In this document: one piece after another, positions 34,179 through 45,082 of the stretch | Layout of the letters: every line of letters begins with the position of its first letter | How positions within the stretch are numbered: the stretch's first letter is position 1 | Assembly (NCBI GenBank): GCA_943788115.1 | Contig: CALSPA010000014.1 | Coordinates: forward strand, 62,001-126,000 | Direction: 5' to 3' | DNA length: 64,000 nt | DNA from: an uncultured Flavobacteriales bacterium | GTDB lineage: Bacteria > Bacteroidota > Bacteroidia > Flavobacteriales_D > Parvicellaceae | Notes under the pieces: model-generated | Databases searched by the model: none | What the model saw: the letters and a program-made list of their open reading frames with translations, nothing else | Told to the model about the DNA's origin: nothing | Made by a program: the position numbers and the translations under genes

Positions 34179-37100
34179 ATGAAAATAATAAGTGAAATTA
34201 TCAAAAAAATGCTTTACTACTCCCTTAAGTTTTTAGGAAGAGTTATTGAGCCGGTATTAATTTTATTTATAATCTTGGTTTTTCTTTTCAGGTCTCATAG
34301 CTTTCAAACCTTTTTTGCGAAAAAAATCACACATTATTATTCTTTAGAACTTGGTACAGATTTTTCTGTTGAAAGAGTAAAGCTGAATGGTTTAGAATAC
34401 CTAGAATTATATGATTTTTTCCTTGCTGATCAGCAAGGAGATACTTTGATTCATGCCCCTTTTCTTAAAGCAAACCTTAAAGATTTTAGTTTAGACAATA
34501 AGTTTGCGGTCTTGGATTATATAATTACTGAAAATACAAGAGTTAAAATACAAAAGTACAAGGGTGCTAATTCTACCAATATTCAATTTTTAGTTGATTA
34601 TTTTAGTTCTTCTGAAGCTTCTTCTAAAGCTTTCACATTGAAAATTGATGAAATAGGCCTTCAAAATGCTCATGTTTCTTATCATAATTGGAATAATCCA
34701 TTTCTTGATTATGGTCTAGATTATGATCATCTTGAGTTTAAAAATTTTAATGGTAAAATTTTAGATCTTAGAAATAGAAGTGGCATTACATCTGTAAATT
34801 TAGAAAAAGTAAATTTTAATGAAAGAAGTGGTTTTAAATTGGTTGATTTAAGTGGTCACTTTGTTCTAAATCCAAAAAAAATTAAGCTTGAAAAGTTTGT
34901 ATTTAAAACACCCAAAACAGCTTTAAAATGTAAAGGGATTGCATTTAATTATAAAGATTTCGATGATTTAAATGATTTTGTAAACGCAGTTTATATCGAA
35001 GGGTCAATAGAGCAATCAAAATTAGATTTTAAAGATTTAAGTTATTTTGTTCCTTCTTTACAGTCAATAGAACGGACAATCGATTTTTCAGGAAATCTTC
35101 AAGGATCAATTAATAATCTATTTGTAAAGGACTTGAACCTTTCTGTTTCACCATTATCTTATTTCAAGGGTGATGTTGATTTTAAAGGATTAACTGATCT
35201 AGAGAATTGTTTAATTTATTTAGATATTCACAATTGTCAAACATCAAAGTTAGATTTAGAAAGTATAAACCTTAAAAAATTTGGACTTAAAAGTAATCTT
35301 AAACTTCCTGTTGAGTTAGAAAGATTGGGTGTTGTAAAGTTGAAGGGTAAACTTGATGGTTTTTACAATAATTTCACAACAAATTTCATTATCAATAGTG
35401 ATCATGGTAATCTTACAGGCGATTTAAATTGCACTATAGATAAGTTGAATATTTTTAATTACAAAGGAACATTTAAAGCTAAAGATTTTAATGCTGGGTA
35501 TGTGCTTCAGAATAATGATCTTGGAATGTTTTCTACTGATCTTGTTGTAAATGGAAAAGGATTGAGTTTAAAAGAGATGGATGTTTCTTTAAATGGTGGT
35601 TTTACAGAGTTTAATATAATGGGTTATGGTTATGATAACATTTCTATAAAAGGTGATCTTAAAAACAATTCATTTAATGGAGAGCTGGTAGTTTTAGATG
35701 ATAATGTTGATTTGTTTTTTGATGGAGTTTTTGATTTGTCTCAAAACCCTGTGCAATTTGATTTTAATATAGATGTTCAAAAAGCTCATTTAAATGATTT
35801 GAACTTAATTGAAGGTAGAGAATCTTCATCATTGTGTTTTAATCTTTTTGCATCTGGTTTTGGAAGTGATTTAAATGATTTTTCTGGAATGATTGAAGTT
35901 AATAATATCGGATATTATGAAAATGGAGAAGATTATTATTTTGATTCTATTCTTTTCGATTCACAGAGTAATTCTTACCGTCACAATATTGAGTTATATT
36001 CAAAATTTGCAGAATTTAAAATGGGAGGGGAATTTGATTTAGATTCATTAGTTATGAATCTTTATAATTTAGGATCTGAAATTGTTCCAAGTGTTCTTCC
36101 TGAAAAGTATGAAAATATAATAGCTCATGATGATTTTTTAATGGATTTTAAAATCAATGACTTAACAAAGCTTACTCAACTTTTTTTCCCAGATCTTAAG
36201 GTATCGCCAAATACTCTACTAAACTGTAGTTTTAATAGTGATAATGATTTAATTGAGCTTTATTCATCTTCCGATTGGATTGAATATAAAGGAATTAAAT
36301 TTTCAAATATTGAGTTAGATACTACTAAAAAAGTTTTCAGTTCTGATACTAGTTATTTATTTGATTTAACCATCGATACTTTATTTTTCACTAATGAAAT
36401 GTATTTGCAAAATATTAGTTTAAATGCTAAAGCTTTTTCAGATAACATAGATTTATTGTTGAATTGGCATGATAATGATTCTTTATATAACGGGAATATT
36501 CAAGCAGCGTTAAATGTATTTGGATCTGAAAAGTTTGATTTTCATTTAGCTCCAACATCTATTTATTCTAAGAAAGCTGGAACTTGGAATTTTGGCGATA
36601 GTATATTTATTGCAATAGATTCAACAAGTTTGTCATTTGTTAATTTTTATATTTCAAATAATAACCAGTCTATTGCTCTTGATGGTGTCATTGCTGATGA
36701 TAAAAATGAAGATTTCAATGTTAAATTAAATGACATAGACTTAAGTGAGTGGAATGCTTTTGTGTCTTCCGAAAACACCAATGTTTCAGGATTGCTAAAT
36801 TTTGAGGGGAGTATTTCAGATTTATTTGGAGATGTTTATTTTGATGCAAAAACAAGTATAAATAAACTTGCTATTAATGAGTATTTAATTGGGGATTTAG
36901 TTTCAGATTCTAAATGGAATCCCGAATTAGAAAGAGTCGAAATGATAGGGCAACTTTTAAACGAAAAATTAAAAAAGGGTGTAAGAATAAAAAAGGGGCA
37001 TTATTATCCTAAAAGATTAGATAGCCCTTTAGATTTTGCTTTTACGTTTAAAAAGTTTGACATTGAGTTTGCTAATCTTTTCCTTCCGGAAGATGTAATT

Positions 37101-38675
37101 TCCAATTTAGAAGGTGAGTTGACAGGTAAAATGAAATTGAAAGGTAATTTTCAAAATCCAATGGTAAATGGTAAGCTTAAGCTTACAGATGGATCTATGA
37201 AAGTAGATATGCTAAATACAACATATTCAACAGAAGGATTAATTGTTGTTAAACCTGATATTATTGAGGTAAACGGAATACCTGTTAAAGATAAATTTGG
37301 AGCTGAAGGAATATTAGTGGGTTCTTATTATCATCAAAATTACTCTAGCTATAGTTATGACTTTTATGCTTCATTTGATAAGCCCTTTATGGTTTTAAAT
37401 ACGACTTATAAAATGAATCCTCTTTATTATGGTGAGGCATTTATTACCGGAGATGTAATGATGGAATACGATTCTATCAACCTTTTAAGAATTGACGTTG
37501 CAGCTAAAACTGAAAAAGGTACAGATTTAACTCTCCCTTTGTATGGGACAGAAGATGTTATTTTAAAAGATTTTATTTCCTTTAGTAATTCTTTTGAAAA
37601 AGAAGATGATTATGAAGTTGATTTAGAGGGTATAGTAATGAATCTTAGTGTTGATCTTACAGATGATGCCCAGCTACAGCTTGTGTTTGATGAAATAGTA
37701 GGAGATGCTATGCAAGGAAGTGGTCAAGGACACTTAGATATGGTAATCGATAAATACAGTGAGTTTTTTATGTATGGTCAATACACCCTTTCAAAAGGAA
37801 GCTATTTATTCACACTCAAAGATTTTATTAATAAAAAATTCAAAGTAAAACCTGGTGGTAGCATTAGCTGGTATGGGGATCCGTATAATGCAGATTTGGA
37901 TTTAGTTACTTATTACCCCCTTAAAGCCAGTCTGTATGATATTATGCCTGATACTGAAAAGGAAGAGTGGAAACAGAAAAAAGAAATAAATGTTGAAATG
38001 CATTTAACTGATAATTTATTTAATCCTGAGATTGATTTTGACATTGTTATTCCAAGAGTGAATGAATCTGCAAATTCGGCACTTAGGAATCTTGTCAGTT
38101 CAGAACAAGAAATGAATAAACAAGTGTTTTCACTTTTGATTTTAAATAAATTTATGACTAACCGACAAGATATATCAAATGCTACTGTTGATGTTTCACT
38201 TTCTACTACAAGTGAAATGCTTTCTAGTCAGTTAAGTAATATGATTTCAAAATTTTCAGATGACTTTGATATAGGGTTTAACTATAGACCTGGAGATGAG
38301 ATTAGTAATGATGAGGTTTCAGTAGCAATGTCAACACAACAATTTAATGATAGATTGTCAATAGAAACAAATTTAGGGGTTTCTCAAGGGAATAAACTTA
38401 ACAATAACCCTTCTAGTTTCATTGGAGATGTTGATGTGGAATATAAATTGAATACTGATGGAAACTTAAGAGTTCATGCATTTAATGAATCCAACGAATA
38501 TGATTTCACTAATCTCGAACAATCTCCTTATACACAGGGAGTGGGGGCTTTCTATCAACAGAGTTTTAATAATTGGGGTGAACTTTTTTGTGAGTTCGGA
38601 AACTTATTTAAGCTTAAAAAAAATGAGTGTGATTCTTGTCAAAATAAGTTGAGTCGTAAAAGCTGTAAGCAATAA
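34179..38675 (+). CDS. tamB: TamB-family translocation/assembly protein
   Basis: 1498 residues: one N-terminal membrane anchor (about residues 15-35, VIEPVLILFIILVFLF), a very long beta-rich periplasmic part with AsmA-like segments, and the C-terminal TamB/DUF490 domain (about 1100-1440: DLTDDAQLQLVFDEIVGDAMQGSGQGHLDM, SYLFTLKDFINKKFKVKPGG). TamB proteins bridge inner and outer membrane in lipid or outer-membrane-protein transport. The start could be a few codons later (MLYYSLKF), which would leave a small gap to tsaD. Confidence 0.9.
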   Translation: MKIISEIIKKMLYYSLKFLGRVIEPVLILFIILVFLFRSHSFQTFFAKKITHYYSLELGTDFSVERVKLNGLEYLELYDFFLADQQGDTLIHAPFLKANLKDFSLDNKFAVLDYIITENTRVKIQKYKGANSTNIQFLVDYFSSSEASSKAFTLKIDEIGLQNAHVSYHNWNNPFLDYGLDYDHLEFKNFNGKILDLRNRSGITSVNLEKVNFNERSGFKLVDLSGHFVLNPKKIKLEKFVFKTPKTALKCKGIAFNYKDFDDLNDFVNAVYIEGSIEQSKLDFKDLSYFVPSLQSIERTIDFSGNLQGSINNLFVKDLNLSVSPLSYFKGDVDFKGLTDLENCLIYLDIHNCQTSKLDLESINLKKFGLKSNLKLPVELERLGVVKLKGKLDGFYNNFTTNFIINSDHGNLTGDLNCTIDKLNIFNYKGTFKAKDFNAGYVLQNNDLGMFSTDLVVNGKGLSLKEMDVSLNGGFTEFNIMGYGYDNISIKGDLKNNSFNGELVVLDDNVDLFFDGVFDLSQNPVQFDFNIDVQKAHLNDLNLIEGRESSSLCFNLFASGFGSDLNDFSGMIEVNNIGYYENGEDYYFDSILFDSQSNSYRHNIELYSKFAEFKMGGEFDLDSLVMNLYNLGSEIVPSVLPEKYENIIAHDDFLMDFKINDLTKLTQLFFPDLKVSPNTLLNCSFNSDNDLIELYSSSDWIEYKGIKFSNIELDTTKKVFSSDTSYLFDLTIDTLFFTNEMYLQNISLNAKAFSDNIDLLLNWHDNDSLYNGNIQAALNVFGSEKFDFHLAPTSIYSKKAGTWNFGDSIFIAIDSTSLSFVNFYISNNNQSIALDGVIADDKNEDFNVKLNDIDLSEWNAFVSSENTNVSGLLNFEGSISDLFGDVYFDAKTSINKLAINEYLIGDLVSDSKWNPELERVEMIGQLLNEKLKKGVRIKKGHYYPKRLDSPLDFAFTFKKFDIEFANLFLPEDVISNLEGELTGKMKLKGNFQNPMVNGKLKLTDGSMKVDMLNTTYSTEGLIVVKPDIIEVNGIPVKDKFGAEGILVGSYYHQNYSSYSYDFYASFDKPFMVLNTTYKMNPLYYGEAFITGDVMMEYDSINLLRIDVAAKTEKGTDLTLPLYGTEDVILKDFISFSNSFEKEDDYEVDLEGIVMNLSVDLTDDAQLQLVFDEIVGDAMQGSGQGHLDMVIDKYSEFFMYGQYTLSKGSYLFTLKDFINKKFKVKPGGSISWYGDPYNADLDLVTYYPLKASLYDIMPDTEKEEWKQKKEINVEMHLTDNLFNPEIDFDIVIPRVNESANSALRNLVSSEQEMNKQVFSLLILNKFMTNRQDISNATVDVSLSTTSEMLSSQLSNMISKFSDDFDIGFNYRPGDEISNDEVSVAMSTQQFNDRLSIETNLGVSQGNKLNNNPSSFIGDVDVEYKLNTDGNLRVHAFNESNEYDFTNLEQSPYTQGVGAFYQQSFNNWGELFCEFGNLFKLKKNECDSCQNKLSRKSCKQ

Positions 38676-38684
38676 ATAGAAGTA

Positions 38685-40627
38685 TTATTTAACAAGTTCA
38701 ATCATATTTAGCTTATTTGTTGTTATTTTATTGTTGTCCATCATTTTCCTTAAAACCTTTTTAATGTCATTTTTAGAATGTTCAAATGCTATATCATCAA
38801 TTATTTGATGAGGTTCTAAAGGATTCAATTTTAAAATATTTATGATTTTATTCTCAATTGGTTTTAGGTTTTTATTTTTATTGTTTAAACAATTGTCGCA
38901 TACCTTACAATCTATTTTAAAATCTTCCCCAAAGTATTTAAGTAATAGCTTATTTCTGCATATTGATTCATTAAATGAATAGTCTAGTATTGAATTTACT
39001 CTTTGTAAATCTGTTTTTAACTTATGAGAATATATTTCATTATTGATTTGAAGTCTTTTCACATCAATTCTTGGTGTATTAAAAACAAGACTAATGGGTG
39101 TGTTACATTGCTCATATTTTATTACTCCGATAGCGTTAAGCTTTTGTAATAAAATCTCTGTTTGCTCTTTATTCTTATTTATTCTTTTGGCAATTGTTAA
39201 TTCATTTATTGAAACAAGTTTTTCTAATACACCTGAATAAGATCGAATTAACACGTTAATTATCGATTCAAAGTCTTTGTGTTTTTCAATAAACAAAATG
39301 AGTTCTTTTTTAGAAAGCTCAACTTTTAATTCACTGGTCTTTAATCTTGAATTGCTAATTGTGACGTATCCAGATAACTCAATTAATCTAAAGCTGTGAA
39401 AAACTTCTAATGTTGAAAATTCTGTTAGATTGGAAATAAGGTTATAATCTAAGGAATATTTATTGTCTTTACCGCTTCCTATTGCTATTTGATTTAGGTT
39501 GCAGAACTTTTGATATATAGCTTTTATTATCTCTAATTTTGGATATGCTTTTTTAACTCTATTTGTTAAATTAGTTTTGTCTGAATTTTCTACAATTAAT
39601 ATCGCTTGTGCTTTTATATTGTCTCTTCCGGCTCTTCCTGCTTCTTGGTAATATGACTCTAAAGATTCAGGAATATCAAAATTAATAACTGTTCTAACAT
39701 TTTGTTTGTCTATTCCCATCCCAAATGCACTTGTTGCAATCATAATATTGATTTCTCCAGTCATCCATTTCTGTTGTGATGTGTTTCTAATCTCATTATC
39801 TAAACCAGCATGATAAACAGTACTTAGAATGCTGGTTTCGTTTAAAAAGTTAAATAAAGTCTGACACATTCTACGAGTTCTAACATAAATTACTGTGCAG
39901 TCATTTTATTTTTCAAAAGTTTTAATAAATACTCAAACTTATTTATTGGTTGAACCACTGAATAGGCTAAATTTCCCCTAAAAAATGAGTCTGTAATTTT
40001 GTTGTGAATATTGAATAGAAGTTTGTTTTGAATATCTGAACAAACTTGTGGTGTTGCGGTAGCTGTAAGAGCAATAAATGGTGTTTCAGGTTTTATAGTT
40101 CTTAATTTAGCAATTTCTAAATATGAAGGTCTAAAGTCATATCCCCACTGAGAAATGCAATGTGCTTCATCAATAGCAATAAAGCTTACAATCATTTTTT
40201 TAAATCGTTCTATAAATAATGTGGTTTTTAGTCTTTCTGGAGATACATAAAGTAACTTAACTTCTCCGTAGATACAATTATCCAAAATCCTGTCAATTTC
40301 TTTTTTAGAATGATGTGAGTGAATGCATTCTGCATTTATGTTTTTATTTTTTAAACTATTTACCTGATCAGTCATTAAGGCAATAAGTGGAGATATTACA
40401 ATGCTAAGACCCTCTTGAGCCAATGCTGGAACTTGGTAGCAGATAGATTTGCCACCACCAGTAGGTAATAAAGCTAAAGTGTCTTTTTTAGAAAAAATAT
40501 TTTTAATGATTTTTTCTTGACTCCCTCTAAAGCTATTAAAACCCCAGTATTTATTTAATATATTGTGGAATTCAGTACTCACTTGGTTAATTTTCGTTAT
40601 ATTAATTGAAATATAAACAAGTTTCAA
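38685..40627 (-). CDS. recQ: RecQ-family ATP-dependent DNA helicase, interrupted by a frameshift
   Basis: 39890-40627 encodes helicase domain 1 with LLPTGGGKSICYQVP (Walker A) and IDEAHCISQWGYDFR (Walker B and aromatic-rich loop). 38685-39869 encodes domain 2 (MIATSAFGMGIDK, YYQEAGRAGRD), the zinc-binding region (CRNKLLLKYFGEDF..CKVCDNC) and a winged-helix tail. The missing link NDCTVIYVRTRR is present in the other frame at 39862-39902. One A in an A4 run (T4 on the plus strand, about 39902-39907) appears lost. The joined length of about 640 residues is normal for RecQ. It ends 9 nt from tamB. Confidence 0.9.
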
Positions 40628-40692
40628 ATTACACTAAAATTAGCTCATTAGTCTGCTTAATTTTATTAAATTCGTTGCCAAATTAGTATTAG

Positions 40693-41760
40693 ATGGTGGA
40701 AGATATCACAAAAATTAGCATAAAGAATACTGATCATTCAAGATTGTCTTCAGTTGACTGGGATAATTTACCTTTTGGAAAAGTTTTTTCAGATCATATG
40801 TTTACTATGAACTATGCTAATGGTCAGTGGGAGAATCCTGAGATAGTTCCTTATGGTAACATAGATATGTCACCTGCTACATCTGTTTTGCATTATGGTC
40901 AAAGCTGTTTTGAGGGGATGAAAGCCCACAAGAATGATAAAGGAGAAATTTTACTTTTTAGAGTAAATGAAAATATCGAAAGGCTGAATATTTCAGCTGA
41001 GAGAATGTGTATGCCTGAAATTCCGAAGGAATTATTTGTTGAAGCTTTAAAAACTTTATTAGAATTAGATAGAGATTGGGTTCCTTCAATTGAGGGTTAT
41101 TCACTATATATAAGACCGTTTATTATTGCTACAGATCCTTATGTAGGGATTCGTCCTTCAGAAACATACAAATTTATAATATTTACATGTCCAGTTGGCT
41201 CATATTACAGCTCATCTGTTCCTGTTAAAATTGAAACAGAATACTCAAGAGCTGTTCAAGGTGGTACTGGTTTTGCTAAAGCTGCTGGAAATTATGCTGC
41301 TGCTCTATATCCTGCTAAACTTGGTCAAGATAATGGCTATACCCAATTGATTTGGACTGATGCTAAAGAGCATAAGTACATTGAAGAGGCTGGAACAATG
41401 AATATTATTTTTAGAATAGGTGACAAATTAATAAGCCCTAAATCTGGAGATACTATTTTAAATGGTATTACAAAAAGAAGTGTTCTTGACATTGCTAGGT
41501 CTTGGGGTTATCAAGTTGAAGAGAGAAAAGTAACTGTTGAAGAAATTATAAAAAGTTTTGAAAATGGATCTATCCAAGAGGCTTTTGGTGCAGGTACTGC
41601 AGCTACAATAGCTTCAATTAACTGTATTCACTATAATGATCAAGATTATTTTTTACCAGAACCATCCGAAGACTTTTTTTCAACTAAAGTTTTGTCATTT
41701 TTAAACGATTATAAAAAAGGTTTAATTGAGGATAAATTTAACTGGTTAATTCGCGTTTAA
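40693..41760 (+). CDS. ilvE: branched-chain amino acid aminotransferase
   Basis: 355 residues, the length of the eukaryote/Bacteroidota-type class IV BCAT. Boxes: VLHYGQSCFEGMKAHK, YIRPFIIATDPYVGIRP, FAKAAGNYAAALYPAK (PLP-lysine region), EAGTMNIIFRI and AFGAGTAATIA. It performs the last transamination in Leu/Ile/Val synthesis. Divergent from recQ with about 65 nt between them, which should hold both promoters. Confidence 0.92.
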   Translation: MVEDITKISIKNTDHSRLSSVDWDNLPFGKVFSDHMFTMNYANGQWENPEIVPYGNIDMSPATSVLHYGQSCFEGMKAHKNDKGEILLFRVNENIERLNISAERMCMPEIPKELFVEALKTLLELDRDWVPSIEGYSLYIRPFIIATDPYVGIRPSETYKFIIFTCPVGSYYSSSVPVKIETEYSRAVQGGTGFAKAAGNYAAALYPAKLGQDNGYTQLIWTDAKEHKYIEEAGTMNIIFRIGDKLISPKSGDTILNGITKRSVLDIARSWGYQVEERKVTVEEIIKSFENGSIQEAFGAGTAATIASINCIHYNDQDYFLPEPSEDFFSTKVLSFLNDYKKGLIEDKFNWLIRV

Positions 41761-41797
41761 ATTTTGTGAAAATTTCATTTTTTCTCATCTAAATAAT

Positions 41798-43109
41798 ATG
41801 AGAAATATATTTTTAATTCTTTTTCTTTCCATTTTTTGGGTGTTTTATTCTCAATCTCAACCTGTTTTATATATTTCTGGGAAAGTTTTAGATTTAGAAA
41901 ATTTTCCTATTCCAAACGTTACTGTAAGTTTCAAAAACAAACTAACAAAGACATCAGAAAATGGTAGCTTTTTGATTCCTGTTAATGAAATTAAAAGTAT
42001 CGATATTGATTTTAAGCATTCTGGTTTTAAAAAATATAAGTTATCTGTTTCTTCAAGGAAATTAAGAAGAAATGTAAATGACACATTGTTTTTACCTTCA
42101 ATTAAGTTGTATAACTTATTATTAGATGAATTTTCTGTGATAGCCAATAAAATTGATACTGTATACGGTTCTGATCGTTTTTCTGTTGAAGATTTTGAAA
42201 TGGTAAATCATGGTCAAATGTTATTACTTTCTTATGAAAAAACATTACGAAAGGAGAGTAAAATCTTACTGTTAGATAATAATCAACAGTTATTACATAC
42301 TCATGTTGTCCCTGGTCAATCGATTCGTTTGTTTAAAGACTATTCTGGCCAATCGTATGTCATAACAATTGACAAGGTGTTTCAAATTAATGTTTCTAAC
42401 GTTAATAGGATTGAATTAACTGCCATAAATAATGATGTTTTTTATGACTATTGCTATAGAATAATTGACACAATAAGTGATGACTATTTGTATTCAAATT
42501 TCAATGAACTCTATCCAGCAATTAAATTCTATTCATCAAGTAAGGTAGATTCTACACATTCTTTAATTAAAGAGGTGAAAGACGATTTTATGATGGAGTT
42601 GTACAGAGCTCAATATAAATATGTTAGTGGAAGAGATAAGTTGTGGGCCTATAGAAAGGAACAACAAACAGGAATAGATAAAGAAATCTGGGTGGGAGCA
42701 TCAGTTTTTACTAATGATATTTTATATAAGCCTATTTATGCTCCACTATTTGTTAAAAATGATTCTATCTATTTGTTCGATCATTATCAGAATTATATTT
42801 ATAGATTATAATTCAGCTATAGAGTTGCTAGATTCTATTCCTATTACTTATCACTTGAAATCTAAAAATGAAAAATGGAGTCAACCTCTTATCCAAGATG
42901 AAAAAGAGAAAGATATTTTTGTTCTCTTTAATTCTGGAGGGTTTTACATCATTAAAAAAATTGATAATGGAAAAGTGAATAAGGGATTTAAATTAACAAA
43001 TAGATATGTTGAAAATATAAAAATATATGATGGCTATGTCTATTACGTTTATAGACCTTATGAATCAATACAAAAGAAATTCATCTATAAAGAGAAAATT
43101 CCTAGATAG
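41798..43109 (+). CDS. exported protein with carboxypeptidase-like (CarboxypepD_reg) domain, frameshifted
   Basis: Signal peptide (to about residue 21, VFYSQSQ), then a carboxypeptidase-regulatory-like fold (ISGKVLDLENFPIPNVTVSFKN...TSENGSFLIPV, about 25-105), followed by a large unknown domain. The first frame stops at 42811 in NYIYRL; the second resumes with DYNSAIELLDSIPITY and runs to 43109. The join needs one base removed near 42808. The joined protein is about 437 residues, probably periplasmic or outer-membrane anchored. Its 3' end overlaps the convergent sixA by 8 nt. Confidence 0.65.
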
Positions 43110-43589
43110 ATTTAGGAGAAATGTATTCTTTAATTGATGCAACACCTTTTATCCAGTTTTCCCACGAGTCTATTTCTGATTCAAGAATGGCAACACAACA
43201 AGTTTTAAGCTCCATCCAATCATCTGTTAGGTAAGAGACTAGAGATGTTAAGCCAGGGTTGTGTCCAATAAGATAAAGGTTGTCTACTTTATTGTCAATA
43301 GTTTTAATGGTTTCCATTAACTCATTTATTGGTGCTAGGTACAGGTTCTCTTTTCTCTACAATTAATTTTTCATTAAAATTTAATTGTTGTGCTAATAAA
43401 TGTGCTGTTGTAATTGCTCTTTTAGCAGAAGAAGAAATTATTGAATCAGGATGATGAGTAATTCTTTAAATGATCCCCCATGTTTTTAGCATCTAATATG
43501 CCTCTATGGTTTAAAGCTCGATCAAAATCATCTTGATAGGGGTTGCCCCAGTCAGATTTCCCGTGACGAATCACAAATATTTTTTTCAC
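43102..43589 (-). CDS. sixA: SixA-like phosphohistidine phosphatase, two frameshifts
   Basis: GTG start at 43589 gives KKIFVIRHGKSDWGNPYQDDFDRALNHRG, with the catalytic RHGKSD of the histidine-phosphatase superfamily. The frame breaks after HLKNYSS and resumes as HPDSIISSSAKRAITTAHLLAQ. It breaks again before LYLAPINELMETI, which leads into the open 43102-43317 frame with LYLIGHNPGLTSLVSYL (second catalytic His). All of the roughly 160-residue protein is recoverable with two single-base changes. SixA removes phosphate from histidine-phosphotransfer domains. Confidence 0.8.
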
Positions 43590-43599
43590 AAAGCTAAAA

Positions 43600-44775
43600 T
43601 TAGATGTTCTCGATAATCATTGCAGATGCGCCACCGCCTCCATTACAAATTCCAGCACCTCCATACTTACCATTGTTTTGTTTTAGAACATTTATTAAGG
43701 TAACTATAATTCTAGAGCCGCTATTACCTAGAGGATGACCAAGAGCTACAGCGCCACCGTTTACATCTACTTTTTCTGGGTTTAATCCTAGCTTTTTAGA
43801 GTTGGCTATTCCTACAACTGAAAAAGCTTGATTTAACTCCCAATAATCAATTTGATCTTGTGACATGTTTGCCTTTTTAAGTGCTATAGGGATGGCAAGT
43901 GATGGTGCCGTTGTAAACAACTCTGGCTCTTGAGCAGCATCAGCGTAGCTTACTATTTTAGCTATTGGTGAAAGACCAAGTTCAGTAGCTTTTTCTTTAC
44001 TCATAAGTAAAAGAGCAGAGGCACCGTCATTTAGTGTAGAGGCATTTGCTGCAGTAACTGTCCCTTCTTTTGAGAAAACAGCTCTAAGAGTAGGGATCTT
44101 TTCCATTCTAACATTAGAATATTCCTCATCTTTGTCAACTAAAATGGGTTCACCTCTTCGTTGAGGAACTTCTACAGGAACAACTTCATTGTTGAATTTA
44201 CCCTCGTTCCAAGCTTTAGAAGCTCTATTATATGATTCAATAGCGAAATTATCTTGTTCTTCTCTAGATACATTGTTATCTACTGCACATTTGTCAGCAG
44301 AAACACCCATATGAGTTTTGTTGTAAACATCTGTTAGTCCATCTTTAACTAAACCATCAATCATTTTAGTGTCTCCAAGCTTTGTAGCTTTTCTTGCTGA
44401 ATAATAGTGAGGAACAATGGACATGTTTTCCATTCCACCTGCAATAACAACATCAGCATCACCACATTTAATTGCTTGAGCAGCTAAACTAATGGCTTTC
44501 ATTCCAGATGCACAAACTTTATTGACTGTTGTGCAAGGAACATTCTTTCCAATTCCAGCAAAAATTGAAGCTTGCCTTGCAGGGGCTTGACCTAAATTTG
44601 CTTGTAAAACATTACCCATATAAACTTCATCTACTAAATCTGGGCTTACATTCACTTTGTTTAGAGCACCCTTAATTGCTGTAGCACCAAGCTTTGTGGC
44701 ACTTACAGTTGATAAAGATCCACCAAAACTACCCATTGGTGTTCTAACTGCTGATATAATAACTACTTCTTTCAT
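43600..44775 (-). CDS. acetyl-CoA C-acetyltransferase (thiolase)
   Basis: 391 residues, typical of biosynthetic/degradative thiolases. Nucleophile Cys in TTVNKVCASGMKAI (about residue 88), GGMENMS, NGGAVALGHPLGNSG (His) and CNGGGGASAMI (second Cys). It condenses two acetyl-CoA or cleaves acetoacetyl-CoA in the cytosol. The 11-nt gap to sixA suggests possible co-transcription. Confidence 0.9.
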   Translation of the reverse strand: MKEVVIISAVRTPMGSFGGSLSTVSATKLGATAIKGALNKVNVSPDLVDEVYMGNVLQANLGQAPARQASIFAGIGKNVPCTTVNKVCASGMKAISLAAQAIKCGDADVVIAGGMENMSIVPHYYSARKATKLGDTKMIDGLVKDGLTDVYNKTHMGVSADKCAVDNNVSREEQDNFAIESYNRASKAWNEGKFNNEVVPVEVPQRRGEPILVDKDEEYSNVRMEKIPTLRAVFSKEGTVTAANASTLNDGASALLLMSKEKATELGLSPIAKIVSYADAAQEPELFTTAPSLAIPIALKKANMSQDQIDYWELNQAFSVVGIANSKKLGLNPEKVDVNGGAVALGHPLGNSGSRIIVTLINVLKQNNGKYGGAGICNGGGGASAMIIENI

Positions 44776-44892
44776 GTTTATGTTTTTGTTTGAATAGGTA
44801 AATTAGGATGGCAAATTTAATCAAACCTTTTATTTTTAATAGTTAAGTTTTTTTAAATATTCATTTTTTTTAATCTTAACCTTATTGAGATG

Positions 44893-44922
44893 TTGTTGAA
44901 TTCAAAAACTGTGTTATTTTTG
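44893..44922 (+). promoter_or_regulatory. Bacteroidota-type promoter for tRNA-Ser
   Basis: TTG at 44893-44895 and a perfect -7 box TATTTTTG (TAnnTTTG) at 44915-44922, spaced about 19 nt. The tRNA begins 24 nt after the -7 box, which leaves a short leader. Confidence 0.55.
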
Positions 44923-44945
44923 CAATCGTTCTTTTGAACTAAAGA

Positions 44946-45030
44946 CGGAGAGGTGGCAGAGTGGTAATGCAACAGCCTGCTAAGCTGTCAACGAGCAATC
45001 GTTGCCTGGGTTCGAGTCCCAGTCTCTCCG
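44946..45030 (+). tRNA. tRNA-Ser (anticodon GCT)
   Basis: An 85-nt cloverleaf with a long variable arm. Acceptor CGGAGAG (44946-44952) pairs with CTCTCCG (45024-45030). The D-arm is GCAGAGTGGTAATGC; the anticodon arm is CAGCC-TGCTAA-GCTG with anticodon GCT; the variable arm is CGAGCAATCGTTG; the T-arm is TGGGTTCGAGTCCCA. The long variable arm confirms class II tRNA-Ser reading AGC/AGU. CCA is not encoded. Confidence 0.95.
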
Positions 45031-45035
45031 CAAAA

Positions 45036-45065
45036 AAAAAGCCACTCTTTAGAGTGGCTTTTTTG
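45036..45065. terminator. bidirectional terminator between tRNA-Ser and peroxiredoxin
   Basis: AAAAAGCCACTCT, loop TT, AGAGTGGCTTTTT: an 8-bp GC-containing stem plus A/T flanks on both sides. It ends the tRNA transcript on the plus strand and the peroxiredoxin transcript on the minus strand. Confidence 0.85.
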
Positions 45066-45082
45066 TTATTTTTTTTTATTGA

